A stretch of 8,908 nt of DNA. Source: Clostridiales bacterium. Its GTDB lineage: Bacteria > Bacillota > Clostridia > Lachnospirales > Lachnospiraceae. Every line of letters starts with the position of its first letter. Within the stretch, counting starts at the first letter, position 1. The stretch spans positions 1 through 8,908 of the forward strand of contig JAATEU010000496.1 in the NCBI GenBank assembly GCA_015655565.1. The letters are read 5' to 3'. Positions 1-7,188 of this stretch are shown one piece after another. Position numbers and translations under genes: made by a program. The notes under the pieces are model-generated. The model saw nothing but the letters and a program-made list of their open reading frames with translations. It was not told the origin of the DNA and did no database searches.

Positions 1-2
1 CT

Positions 3-92
3 GGAGACTCAGTGAAAAACAGAGCAGCTGCGATGTTTTTCATATCTTTGAGGCTCTACAAAGAACATGCCGCAGGAAGGAAAGGTAGCTAA
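3..92 (+). CDS. possible 3' end of an upstream gene (unidentified)
   Basis: An open frame enters from the left edge and ends with TAA at 90-92, giving about 29 residues that end in LYKEHAAGRKGS. It looks mildly protein-like and is followed by a short hairpin, as a gene end would be. A second frame (from base 2, stopping with TAG at 86-88) is also open, so the choice between them is uncertain. I do not recognise the family. From context it would be the preceding gene of the sugar isomerase/oxidoreductase block, but that is inference. Confidence 0.3.
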   Translation, partial: GDSVKNRAAAMFFISLRLYKEHAAGRKGS

Positions 93-128
93 AGTAATAT
101 ATATACACCTTTATTCATTCAGCTTCCT

Positions 129-148
129 AAAAAGGGACTTTTTCAGCA
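129..148 (+). terminator. weak terminator-like hairpin after the upstream gene
   Basis: AAAAAG (129-134) and CTTTTT (138-143) form a perfect 6-base inverted repeat around a 3-base loop. The T run is part of the stem, and the stem contains a single G-C pair, so the structure is marginal. Its position, about 40 bases after the candidate stop codon and before the next start, fits a terminator reading rightwards. A repeat-element end is the alternative. Confidence 0.3.
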
Positions 149-223
149 ACCTCAAACAGCCTGCGGGAGTTAGCGACTGAATCGTTACAAATAAACTTGC
201 AATATACAGGAAAGGGAATAAAT

Positions 224-1075
224 ATGGCAAAGGAAATCGGTATGATGGTAGATTCCTTAAGACTTGGTATAAAAGAGGGAATCAAAAAGGCTGCAGGCAT
301 GCAGGTGAAAGGCATTCAGATATATGCCGTGTCCGGAGAAACGGATCCTGACAACTTAACTCCCGGGCAAAGAAAAGACCTGAAAAATTTTATAGAAGAA
401 AACGGTCTTAAGGTTGCGGCTTTATGCGGGGATTTGGGCGGACATGGATTTGCGTTAAAGGAACAGAATGCCAGTAAAATAGAAAAATCCAAAAAGATTA
501 TGGAATTGGCTAAAGACTTAGGTACCAATATTGTAACAACCCATATTGGTGTTATTCCGGAAGATATAAACTGTGAAAGATACCGGGTTATGAAAGATGC
601 CTTTGAACAGCTGGGAGCTTTTGCAGACAGCCTGGACGCATATTCGGCCATTGAAACCGGTCCTGAAAAGGCCCTGACATTAAAAAATTTTCTTGACTCC
701 CTGCCTCCCGGAGGTATCCGTGTCAATTATGATCCTGCTAATTTTGTTATGGTCACAGGCCAGGATCCTGTAGAAGGCGTACATATTTTAAAGGATTATA
801 TTGTCCATACCCATGCCAAAGACGGTATTATGATAAAGAAAACCGATCCGGCGATAATATACGGCTTTTTTGCAGAAGGCGGAATCGGGGATATGCGAAT
901 GGAAGATTATTTCCTTGAAACGCCCCTCGGACTGGGTAAAGTGGATTTTGACGCCTATATGCATGCCCTGGATGAAATCGGTTATGACGGATTTTTAACC
1001 ATTGAAAGAGAAGTGGGGGAAAATCCGGAAAAAGATATTCTGGAAGCAGTCCAATTTTTGAATAGCTATATATAG
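224..1075 (+). CDS. sugar phosphate isomerase/epimerase family protein (AP endonuclease 2-like TIM barrel)
   Basis: Predicted cytoplasmic 283-residue TIM-barrel enzyme of the xylose-isomerase-like / AP endonuclease family 2 superfamily. These enzymes usually isomerise or epimerise sugars, keto-sugars or inositol derivatives using a divalent metal. Visible metal-ligand candidates lie in the expected order: E144 in AIETGPE, D170 in NYDPAN, H195/H197 in VHTHAKDG and E261 in LTIEREVG. Residues 12-35 read as the usual first strand and helix. The ATG at 224 is preferred over an in-frame TTG at 197 because AGGAAAGGG (208-216) lies 7 bases upstream of it and the mature fold starts right after. The next gene, a Gfo/Idh/MocA oxidoreductase on the same strand 124 bases on, is a very common partner in sugar and polyol catabolic operons. 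The exact substrate cannot be read from the sequence. Family assignment is firm, function general. Confidence 0.88.
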   Translation: MAKEIGMMVDSLRLGIKEGIKKAAGMQVKGIQIYAVSGETDPDNLTPGQRKDLKNFIEENGLKVAALCGDLGGHGFALKEQNASKIEKSKKIMELAKDLGTNIVTTHIGVIPEDINCERYRVMKDAFEQLGAFADSLDAYSAIETGPEKALTLKNFLDSLPPGGIRVNYDPANFVMVTGQDPVEGVHILKDYIVHTHAKDGIMIKKTDPAIIYGFFAEGGIGDMRMEDYFLETPLGLGKVDFDAYMHALDEIGYDGFLTIEREVGENPEKDILEAVQFLNSYI

Positions 1076-1199
1076 ACACCCAAAACACATAGGTTCAGTT
1101 TGAAAAAACTAAATATATGCGTCTCACTCAATTGGACTTTTGATATCCGGCCATGGAGTTTTTTCATGGTTTAAAATAAATATAAGGAAGTAAAATACT

Positions 1200-2249
1200 A
1201 TGGATAAATTAAATGTAGCCATTGTTGGCTGCGGAAGAATTTCTGTTTCCTATGCAGACGCATTCCGTAAATTAAAAAAATATGTTAATGTATGCTATGC
1301 TGTAGATACCGACCTCAAAAAGGCACAGGAATTTGCTGCCCCATTTAACTGTAATTACACAACGGATACGGACGAAATCTTCAACAAAGGTATTGATGCA
1401 GTCCATCTTTGCCTTCCCCATTATCTGCATCCGGTAATAGCTATAAAAGCAATGAAAGCGGGAATCCATGTACTGGTGGAAAAACCGATAGCCATTACGC
1501 TGCAGGAAGCTGACGAGATGCTTCGTGTTCAAAAAGAAACCGGTGTAAAACTGGGTGTAATCTTTCAGACCAGATACACAAAGAGTGTGAAGGTATTAAA
1601 AGAGCTGGTTCAGTCCGGGAAAATGGGCAAGATTCTCGGCGCCAGGTCCTATCTGACCTGGAACAGGCCCTATTCCTATTATGAAGGCAGTGACTGGAAG
1701 GGTACCTGGGATAAGGAGGGCGGCGGTGTGCTCATAGATCAGGCAATCCATAGCATCGACCGGGTAAGATATATCTTAGGCAGCGATGCGGAATGGATTG
1801 AAGGAAGTATCCATAACTACTGTCATGAAGAAATAAAGGTGGAGGACGCGGCAGAAGCTGTCATAAAATTTAAGAACGGCTGTATATATAATTTATATGC
1901 CTGCAATCTGTATAGCGATAATTCACCCGTCACAATCGAGATTTTTGGAGAAAACGGAAGGGCCGGCCTGATTCAGGATTTAGGTTTTATAGAAAAGGAC
2001 GGAATGTACACCGAGATCCGCAGTGCTTATGAAGAAGTTTCCGTAGGCCCGAATTATTGGGGAAGCAGTCACCATATACAGCTTAAAGACTTCTATCTTT
2101 CCGTGCTTAATGATGCTCCTGTTAAAGTTGACGGAATTGAGGGTAAAAAAACATTGGAAATTATCAAAGGAATTTATAAGTCCTCCCAGGAAAAAAAGCG
2201 GATCTGCCTTCCTTTTAATGATGTGAAAATAACCGAAATCAAAAAATAA
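1200..2249 (+). CDS. Gfo/Idh/MocA family NAD(P)-dependent oxidoreductase
   Basis: A 349-residue protein, the usual length for this family of sugar, inositol and amino-sugar dehydrogenases. The N-terminal Rossmann fold begins at residue 5 with NVAIVGCGRI, the dinucleotide-binding glycine motif. The family signature EKP is at 94-96 (LVEKPIAIT), with K95 the likely catalytic lysine. The C-terminal alpha/beta domain holds GGGVLIDQAIHSID (about 174-187), where D180 and H184 are the conserved substrate and catalytic pair. AAGGAAG (1184-1190) sits 9 bases before the ATG. I found no convincing promoter in the 124-base gap after the isomerase-like gene, so co-transcription is likely. The gap does hold two small dyads (AGTTT/AAACT at 1097-1110 and CCATG/CATGG at 1151-1169). 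Together the two genes suggest stepwise oxidation and isomerisation of a sugar or cyclitol. The substrate is unknown. Confidence 0.92.
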   Translation: MDKLNVAIVGCGRISVSYADAFRKLKKYVNVCYAVDTDLKKAQEFAAPFNCNYTTDTDEIFNKGIDAVHLCLPHYLHPVIAIKAMKAGIHVLVEKPIAITLQEADEMLRVQKETGVKLGVIFQTRYTKSVKVLKELVQSGKMGKILGARSYLTWNRPYSYYEGSDWKGTWDKEGGGVLIDQAIHSIDRVRYILGSDAEWIEGSIHNYCHEEIKVEDAAEAVIKFKNGCIYNLYACNLYSDNSPVTIEIFGENGRAGLIQDLGFIEKDGMYTEIRSAYEEVSVGPNYWGSSHHIQLKDFYLSVLNDAPVKVDGIEGKKTLEIIKGIYKSSQEKKRICLPFNDVKITEIKK

Positions 2250-2260
2250 AATTCTTATTT
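2244..2260. terminator. AT-only dyad spanning both stop codons of convergent genes
   Basis: AAATAA (2244-2249) and TTATTT (2255-2260) are perfect inverted repeats around a 5-base loop. The TAA of the oxidoreductase lies in the left arm, and the TAA of the convergent PucR gene (as TTA) lies in the right arm. The stem has no G-C pair, so stability is poor. It is the only terminator-like structure at this junction and would be symmetric for both strands. Confidence 0.25.
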
Positions 2261-3886
2261 ACTTAATTCAGATCCCCAGATACCCATATACAGGGAAAAT
2301 AAAGCATTAATATTATTATCAAAGCTAAAGTCAAAACGAAGCAGCTCTTTAATCTGCTGCAGCCTGTATGACAGGGTATTTCTGTGAATAAACAAATCTT
2401 TGGCTGTTTCACTGATATTGAACGTATTTTGAAAATATACCTTTAATGTATATAAAAAATCGGTGCCATTCTCTTTATCATAGGTTACTAAAGGCTCTAT
2501 CGTATCGTGATACAGCTCCGTAAAATCCTTCATGCTGGTCTGGCTTAAAATATGATAGATGTTTTGTTCCCAATAGGAGGAAGCCTGTTTCGGCAGATTC
2601 AATTGCTTCTGCAGATCAATAGCCCGAAAACTTTCTTCAAAGGAGGTTGCAATCGTATCAACACCAATATGTGCCTTTCCAACACCAATTCTTAAGTTAA
2701 ATACCGCTGATAATTCTTCATACAGTGTCTGCGAGAACATATAGGATTCGGTAATGGCATCCAGATTCTGATGAATGGAAGGAAAAAACCGAAAAACAGA
2801 AACAAAATTGCCGTGGAAGCAGATAAAGCATTTTACCTGTTCCTGTATTAATTTAATTGCCTGGTTATAAAGATTTTTTATATTGTTTCTGCCCTTCTCA
2901 TCCTGTAACTGCAGAGTAATACAGACTCTTTTCAATTCAGGATCAAATGCATATAAATCACAGATTATCTTTAATTCTTCTTTCGTTTTGGAACTTCCAT
3001 TCAATAATAATGAAAAAAAGGAAGAATAATAATCCGGATATAAACTCTTTGAGTTAAGTAGTTTCTGCTTTTCAAGTTCCATACTCAAGAAAAGAACACT
3101 ATTAGAAATAATTCGGGAATGGACCTCATCCATTTTCTCTTTATCCGCATCAATACATAAATAGTAATCCATATTTGGTAATAAAACTGTATAAAATTGC
3201 AGTATTTTATCACGGATACGGAAAATATGGTACTTCTCTTTCGCATTATTCTCATCAAAAATGTTTGACAGAGTAATCGGATGATAAGAAATATCAGTTA
3301 ATTCTATTTGATTTAATTCTGTACAGCACTCAGGGATATAAAAGGATATTGGTTCAAAATTTATGGTTGTTATCATAACCGGCCTTTTATAATAGGTTGA
3401 AAGATACGATAAAACCGCCATAAGCCCCTGGTTTTTAAAATAAATATCCGAGATGGTTTGAATTTCCTGGAATATGAATGTATTTTGTTTTATCTTCTCT
3501 TCTTCCAAAGAACCATATACTTCCTTAATAATATCCGTATATTTATGATAATAAGGTATTGATATCAGGGGAAAACCTAATTTCTCCGCTTCCTTTACCA
3601 TAATGGAGGGAATTGTTCCCAGATAGTCTTTCAGTTTAATGGCTAAAGCAGCACATCCTATTTGTTTCAATTCACTAAGTAGTTTAAGCTGAAGCTTCTC
3701 ATCATCCTTAAATATATAACCGCTGCTTAAAATCAGCTCATTTTTCCGAAACCAACGCGCACCCTCGGGGTTATCCAATACACTCACACCGGAAATCTCG
3801 GAAGAAAGCATTTGCGTACAGCAGACACATTCCAGGCTATCGATTGCACTATCCTGTATCAGCCAGTTTAATGTGGTTTTATACAT
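2255..3886 (-). CDS. PucR family transcriptional regulator
   Basis: Predicted cytoplasmic DNA-binding regulator of 543 residues, the expected size for the PucR class. The N-terminal PucR sensor domain (about 10-125) shows the hallmark WFRKNELILSSGYIF (about 45-59) and a LGFPLISIP strand. The middle (about 130-470) is a degenerate GGDEF-like region with RIGVGKAH. The C-terminus (about 490-525) is the PucR helix-turn-helix, with ISETAKDLFIHRNTLSYRL followed by IKELLRFDF. AAGGAGG on the minus strand (3896-3902) lies 9 bases before the ATG, fixing the start. The gene converges on the oxidoreductase with 5 bases between stops and is read in the same direction as the upstream GNAT gene, from which a likely terminator separates it. 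PucR proteins activate nitrogen, purine, polyol or amino acid catabolism genes in response to a ligand. Control of the adjacent isomerase/oxidoreductase pair is plausible but inferred from position only. No clear promoter was found in 3903-4036. Confidence 0.93.
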   Translation of the reverse strand: MYKTTLNWLIQDSAIDSLECVCCTQMLSSEISGVSVLDNPEGARWFRKNELILSSGYIFKDDEKLQLKLLSELKQIGCAALAIKLKDYLGTIPSIMVKEAEKLGFPLISIPYYHKYTDIIKEVYGSLEEEKIKQNTFIFQEIQTISDIYFKNQGLMAVLSYLSTYYKRPVMITTINFEPISFYIPECCTELNQIELTDISYHPITLSNIFDENNAKEKYHIFRIRDKILQFYTVLLPNMDYYLCIDADKEKMDEVHSRIISNSVLFLSMELEKQKLLNSKSLYPDYYSSFFSLLLNGSSKTKEELKIICDLYAFDPELKRVCITLQLQDEKGRNNIKNLYNQAIKLIQEQVKCFICFHGNFVSVFRFFPSIHQNLDAITESYMFSQTLYEELSAVFNLRIGVGKAHIGVDTIATSFEESFRAIDLQKQLNLPKQASSYWEQNIYHILSQTSMKDFTELYHDTIEPLVTYDKENGTDFLYTLKVYFQNTFNISETAKDLFIHRNTLSYRLQQIKELLRFDFSFDNNINALFSLYMGIWGSELSK

Positions 3887-4036
3887 ATATAACAGCCTCC
3901 TTTTATTTAGGATATATGTTTTCCATTAGCAACACGAATTGACCTCTAATACCTAAATTTAAAATACTGGCATTAACATCCGCGATTATTTATCACAACT
4001 ATATTTATTACTGGTTTTTTATACAAAATATTATTA

Positions 4037-4061
4037 AAAACAGATTTTTAACTTCTGTTTT
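4037..4061 (-). terminator. likely rho-independent terminator of the GNAT gene
   Basis: AAAACAGA (4037-4044) and TCTGTTTT (4054-4061) are perfect 8-base arms around a 9-base loop. Read on the minus strand the hairpin starts inside the last codons of the acetyltransferase, has the stop codon (4048-4050) in its loop, and runs into TTTTTAATAATATTTT. The stem is AT-rich and the T run partly belongs to the arm, so efficiency is uncertain. It would separate the GNAT gene from the PucR gene. Confidence 0.5.
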
Positions 4062-4554
4062 CAATCTGCATATCATAAAGACTCCACTTTTCATCTTTGT
4101 AGGTAAAGCAGTCTTCATGTAATACCCGGTCTGTAAACCCCACTGATTTATAACAATTATGTGCAGCCGGATTATTGGAAAATACACCTAAGGTAGCTTT
4201 CTTTACTTTCAAAATTTCAAAAGCATATTTTACAGCAAGGCCCACCATTTCTTTCCCGTACCCTTTTCCCCGGGAACCCGGCTCCATAATGATAAACCCA
4301 AAATGAATACTCTGCTTATCATAGTCAGCCTTTCTCATTAAAAGATGACCTGCCGGCCTCCCGCTTTCATCTATGGCTGTAAAACTCCATCCATGCTCAT
4401 CATTATCGTAAGTATCCTTGTAATCCATTAATTGTTTTTCCGTAAGAGGATAGGAAAATTTATTTGCACACCACAGAGTAAATACCCGTTCCTCCCTGGC
4501 CCATTCAAGTATATATTTTATATCATTCAGTTTATACGGCCTTAATCTTAGCAT
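4048..4554 (-). CDS. GNAT family N-acetyltransferase
   Basis: Predicted cytoplasmic 168-residue acyl-CoA-dependent N-acetyltransferase, close to the typical RimI/RimJ-like length. The acetyl-CoA pyrophosphate loop is SRGKGYG (94-100), fitting the R/Q-x-x-G-x-G/A motif. The strand before it (IHFGFIIMEPG) and the motif-B segment FSNNPAAHNCYKSVGF (125-140), with N127 and Y135, are both in place. The start ATG has AAAGAGGA on the minus strand about 8-9 bases upstream. The substrate could be a protein N-terminus, an amine or an antibiotic, and nothing in the sequence discriminates. It appears to be a single-gene transcript, with a gene-free AT-rich region upstream and a hairpin downstream. Confidence 0.9.
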   Translation of the reverse strand: MLRLRPYKLNDIKYILEWAREERVFTLWCANKFSYPLTEKQLMDYKDTYDNDEHGWSFTAIDESGRPAGHLLMRKADYDKQSIHFGFIIMEPGSRGKGYGKEMVGLAVKYAFEILKVKKATLGVFSNNPAAHNCYKSVGFTDRVLHEDCFTYKDEKWSLYDMQIENRS

Positions 4555-4789
4555 AATAATTATCCTCTTTTCTTATATAAAAATAAATTACATACTTTCT
4601 ATTCAGCTTTTCTTCATAACCCAATCCGGTGTTCCGACGCACCGCATTGATTTTTGTCTCATGTTTCATTTTTGCATCATATTTTATATTTCTCTAATTC
4701 TTTTGAATTTTTTATTACTATTAACTTTTCTTCATAAAATTTTAACATTTTTTCAAATTCAGGTCTATTGAATGTTCTATAGCAGACTT

Positions 4790-4837
4790 ACACTTGTTAA
4801 AAATTATAGCAGGACACTTGATAAAGTACAAGTTTAA
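4790..4837. repeat. cluster of ACTTG direct and inverted repeats
   Basis: ACACTTGTTAAA (4790-4801) and ACACTTGATAAA (4814-4825) are 12-base direct repeats differing at one base, spaced 24 bases start to start. A third copy in inverse orientation, CAAGTTTAA (4829-4837), pairs with TTAAACTTG-like sequence, so ACTTG (4816-4820) and CAAGT (4829-4833) make a dyad. Two direct copies at about two helical turns plus one inverted copy could be a regulator binding array or the scarred end of a mobile element. Neither is shown. Confidence 0.4.
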
Positions 4838-4899
4838 TAAAAGCAGTTTCCGTAATTTGAAATTCAGAGCCTGCTCTTACCCTAATCTATATTTCGCTT

Positions 4900-4923
4900 T
4901 GCTAGAGTCTAATATTTCTAGCA
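4900..4923. repeat. 7-base-arm inverted repeat upstream of the methylase promoter
   Basis: TGCTAGA (4900-4906) and TCTAGCA (4917-4923) are perfect inverted arms around a 10-base AT-rich loop, followed by TTT. It lies about 67 bases upstream of the methylase -35 box. It could be a weak terminator insulating the module, or an operator. Confidence 0.45.
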
Positions 4924-4989
4924 TTTACATAATAATGATGGCATGATAAAATAAACTAGGTATTTAGTATAAACAGACCGAACATATGG

Positions 4990-5018
4990 TTGATTTTTGC
5001 GTTTATATTTGGTATTAT
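4990..5018 (+). promoter_or_regulatory. sigma-A-type promoter for the restriction-modification module
   Basis: TTGATT (4990-4995) and TATTAT (5013-5018) are separated by exactly 17 bases, a near-consensus -35/-10 pair. Transcription would start near 5025, giving a leader of about 27 bases with AAAGGA (5035-5040) before the methylase ATG. No comparable promoter was seen just before the endonuclease gene. No controller-protein gene or C-box-like operator is apparent next to it. Confidence 0.7.
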
Positions 5019-5051
5019 ATAAATCAGAAAGTGTAAAGGACGGTGCTTAAT

Positions 5052-5891
5052 ATGAAAAAGAATAAAATGGCAGCACCTGTTGTAAAATGGGTTGGAGGAA
5101 AAAGACAACTATTAGATTCGTTAACTCCATTATTACCGGCCCGAATAACAACATATTGTGAACCTTTCATTGGCGGCGGTGCATTACTGTTTAACAGGCA
5201 GCCCTCAAAAGCCTATGTGAATGATATAAATCAAGAACTAATTAATTTATATGAAGTAATAAGAGATGATGTAGAAAGTTTGATTTTATCCTTGCAGGGA
5301 CATAAAAATGAATCGGACTATTTTTATCAAATAAGAGATTGGGATCGAAATGAAGAAAAATGGAATTCATTATCTCCTGTAGAAAAAGCATCAAGAATTG
5401 TATACCTCAATAAAACCTGCTTTAATGGTTTATTCAGAGTAAATAATGCAGGAGAATTTAATACCCCTTTTGGGCATTACAAGAGTCCTAATATAGTAAA
5501 TGCTCCGACATTGCGCGCAGTAAGCAATTATTTTAATTCTGCACAAATACATTTTTCATGCAGGGATTATGCTGAAGTATTAGCTGAATTGCCCAAGGGA
5601 AGTTTTGTATATTTAGATCCGCCCTATGATCCGGTTTCTGAAACCGCAAATTTCACAGGATATACAAGTGGCGGTTTTGACAGGAATGAACAAATTCGTC
5701 TAAGAGAATGCTGTGATGATCTTAATCGCCGCGGAATAAAGTTTATGCTTTCTAATTCAGCAACCAGCTTTATCAAAGACCAATATAAATCATATGATAT
5801 TAAAACGCTGCAGGCAAAAAGAGTAATTAATTCAGATTCTACCAAACGCGGTGAGGTTGATGAGGTGGTGGTAAGAAATTATGAGCAGTAA
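5052..5891 (+). CDS. Dam-like DNA adenine N6-methyltransferase (class D12, alpha)
   Basis: Predicted cytoplasmic modification enzyme of 279 residues that transfers a methyl group from S-adenosylmethionine to adenine N6 in its target site. Motifs follow the alpha-class order. KWVGGKRQLL (12-21) is motif X. CEPFIGGGALLF (36-47) is the AdoMet-binding motif I. The target-recognition segment has NKTCFNGLFRVN (120-131) and GEFNTPFGHY (134-143). The catalytic motif IV is LDPPY (188-192), followed by ETANFTGY. These segments closely resemble E. coli Dam and M.DpnII, so GATC is the best guess for the site, but M.EcoRV-like relatives share much of this. ATG 5052 is chosen over an in-frame GTG at 5043, because AAAGGA (5035-5040) is too close to the GTG and suitably placed (11 bases) for the ATG. 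The last codons overlap the endonuclease start by 11 bases, implying one transcript and coupled translation, methylase first. Confidence 0.95.
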   Translation: MKKNKMAAPVVKWVGGKRQLLDSLTPLLPARITTYCEPFIGGGALLFNRQPSKAYVNDINQELINLYEVIRDDVESLILSLQGHKNESDYFYQIRDWDRNEEKWNSLSPVEKASRIVYLNKTCFNGLFRVNNAGEFNTPFGHYKSPNIVNAPTLRAVSNYFNSAQIHFSCRDYAEVLAELPKGSFVYLDPPYDPVSETANFTGYTSGGFDRNEQIRLRECCDDLNRRGIKFMLSNSATSFIKDQYKSYDIKTLQAKRVINSDSTKRGEVDEVVVRNYEQ

Positions 5892-7188
5892 ACCAAAAGG
5901 GAAAAATGATAAAGCATGGGAAATTTTATTTAGTAAGTACGATATTTTAAATCAGATTGACATGCATGATAAATTTGTTATATCAGCGGATAAAATCAGG
6001 GAATACAGAGAGCCAAGATTAATGGTAAAATTTGATCATAATATTAATTTGCCGCAAATATTTTCTGATAACGGACTTGCCATACTGCCTATAACAAGAG
6101 GTGATTATGTAATATCAAATTTTGAGGCATACAGAACATTTGAATCCTTGAACACTACTGTGATTCAGGCAAATTTGCCGGCACTTATTCAAAGCCTTGA
6201 CAGTAACAATATACCCAGTGAAGCAATAGCAATAAATTGTGCGTTCGCATCCGGAATCCTTTCTGATTTTTTATCGGAAGATACCCTGGTCGCAACCGTA
6301 TCGGGACGTATGAGTTCTGATAAATTTGATTTTAATATTCAGAATAACAAAAGCGGACAATTAGCACCGGTTGAAGTTGTTAACTCACAAATTGAAATTG
6401 ATGCTGCCTATGAGGGCATTAATTCATTAGCATTACTCGAAGCCAAACGTGATATTTCAGAAGATTTTTTAGTAAGGCAGCTGTACTATCCGTATCGTGT
6501 ATGGAGTTCCAGGATTAGTAAGAAAGTCCGGCCAATATTTCTGGTTTATTCAAATGGTGTCTTTAGTTTATATGAATATGAATTTAAAGATCCCTTCGTA
6601 TATAATTCTTTAGAATTGATTCAAAATAAAAACTATTCCATAGCCGATATGAATATAAGTATGTCAGACCTGGAATTGGTTTTGCAGAATGTTGTTCTGC
6701 AAACAGAACCGGAAGTCCCCTTTCCACAGGCCGACAGGTTTAAACGTGTGATAAATTTATGTGAATTGCTTTTAGATAAGCCGCTTAGCAGGGAGGAAGT
6801 TACAGAAGAATATGCTTTTGATATAAGACAAACCAACTATTATACCGATGCCGGCAGATACTTGGGATTAACAGAGAAAAGCAGAGAAAGCTACAAAGTT
6901 ACATATCAGCTTACAAACAAAGGAAAGCAAATTATGAAGCTTTCTTATCGAAACAGGCAATTAGAGCTAAGCAGGTGCATCTTACAGCACAAAGTATTTC
7001 ATGACATATTTATAAGTTGTTTACAGGCAGGAGGTATGCCGGATAAAAATTATATTGTAAAAATAATGAAAGAATGTAACTTATATCATGTGGACAAAGA
7101 CAGTACATTTGAAAGAAGGGCATCTACTGTCAGCGGTTGGTTAAATTGGATGTTAGGTATTGCAAATGACCCTGCCCGGCTCCAATAA
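5881..7188 (+). CDS. type II restriction endonuclease, PD-(D/E)xK fold
   Basis: A 435-residue protein encoded immediately after, and overlapping by 11 bases, a Dam-like methylase. That position alone argues for the cognate restriction enzyme. The nuclease core is visible as SQIEIDAAYEG (169-179) followed by LALLEAKRD (183-191). D174 and the ExK pair E187/K189 form the PD-(D/E)xK active site, followed by VRQLYYPYRVW (198-208). I recall similar proteins annotated as 'type II restriction enzyme' with DUF6996/DUF6997-type domains. This is from memory and unchecked. The C-terminal third has a winged-helix-like segment (about 285-350) and ERRASTVSGWLNWML (411-425), probably for DNA reading. It is much longer than DpnII or MboI and does not look like either, so it may be a different enzyme for the same or a related site. 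GAGGTGG inside the methylase 3' end serves as its binding site. The last bases abut relic DNA. Confidence 0.88.
   Translation: MSSKPKGKNDKAWEILFSKYDILNQIDMHDKFVISADKIREYREPRLMVKFDHNINLPQIFSDNGLAILPITRGDYVISNFEAYRTFESLNTTVIQANLPALIQSLDSNNIPSEAIAINCAFASGILSDFLSEDTLVATVSGRMSSDKFDFNIQNNKSGQLAPVEVVNSQIEIDAAYEGINSLALLEAKRDISEDFLVRQLYYPYRVWSSRISKKVRPIFLVYSNGVFSLYEYEFKDPFVYNSLELIQNKNYSIADMNISMSDLELVLQNVVLQTEPEVPFPQADRFKRVINLCELLLDKPLSREEVTEEYAFDIRQTNYYTDAGRYLGLTEKSRESYKVTYQLTNKGKQIMKLSYRNRQLELSRCILQHKVFHDIFISCLQAGGMPDKNYIVKIMKECNLYHVDKDSTFERRASTVSGWLNWMLGIANDPARLQ

Larger units (their letters stand above)
4555..5051. other. gene-free AT-rich interval between the divergent GNAT and methylase genes
   Basis: About 500 bases with no gene I can support. 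It holds the GNAT ribosome binding site and unidentified promoter at the left and the methylase promoter at the right (4990-5018). Between them are a small GC-rich dyad CGGTG/CACCG (4627-4631, 4640-4644), a cluster of ACTTG repeats (4790-4837) and a 7-base-arm dyad (4900-4923). On the minus strand an open stretch from 4787 to the stop at 4677-4679 gives about 36 protein-like residues (including EFEKMLKFYEEKL) but lacks a start codon with a binding site and matches nothing I know. It may be a gene relic or chance in AT-rich DNA. Confidence 0.6.

Noticed and set aside
129..160. Possible insertion-sequence end (AAAAAGGGACTTTTTCAGC...)
   Set aside because: The motif seemed vaguely familiar from transposase 3' ends, but no transposase, mate end or target duplication is visible. 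Kept only as a weak hairpin.
316..726. Minus-strand open frame of 136 codons inside the isomerase-like gene
   Set aside because: It is antisense to a gene with clear family motifs and shows no protein family features of its own.
3903..4036. Promoter for the PucR gene (for example TTGTGA with TAATGC, 17-base gap, minus strand)
   Set aside because: The -10 match is poor and alternatives are equally weak. No call made.
4677..4787. Minus-strand open stretch with EFEKMLKFYEEKL
   Set aside because: Only about 36 codons in AT-rich DNA, no ribosome binding site and no family recognised. Not enough to call a gene.
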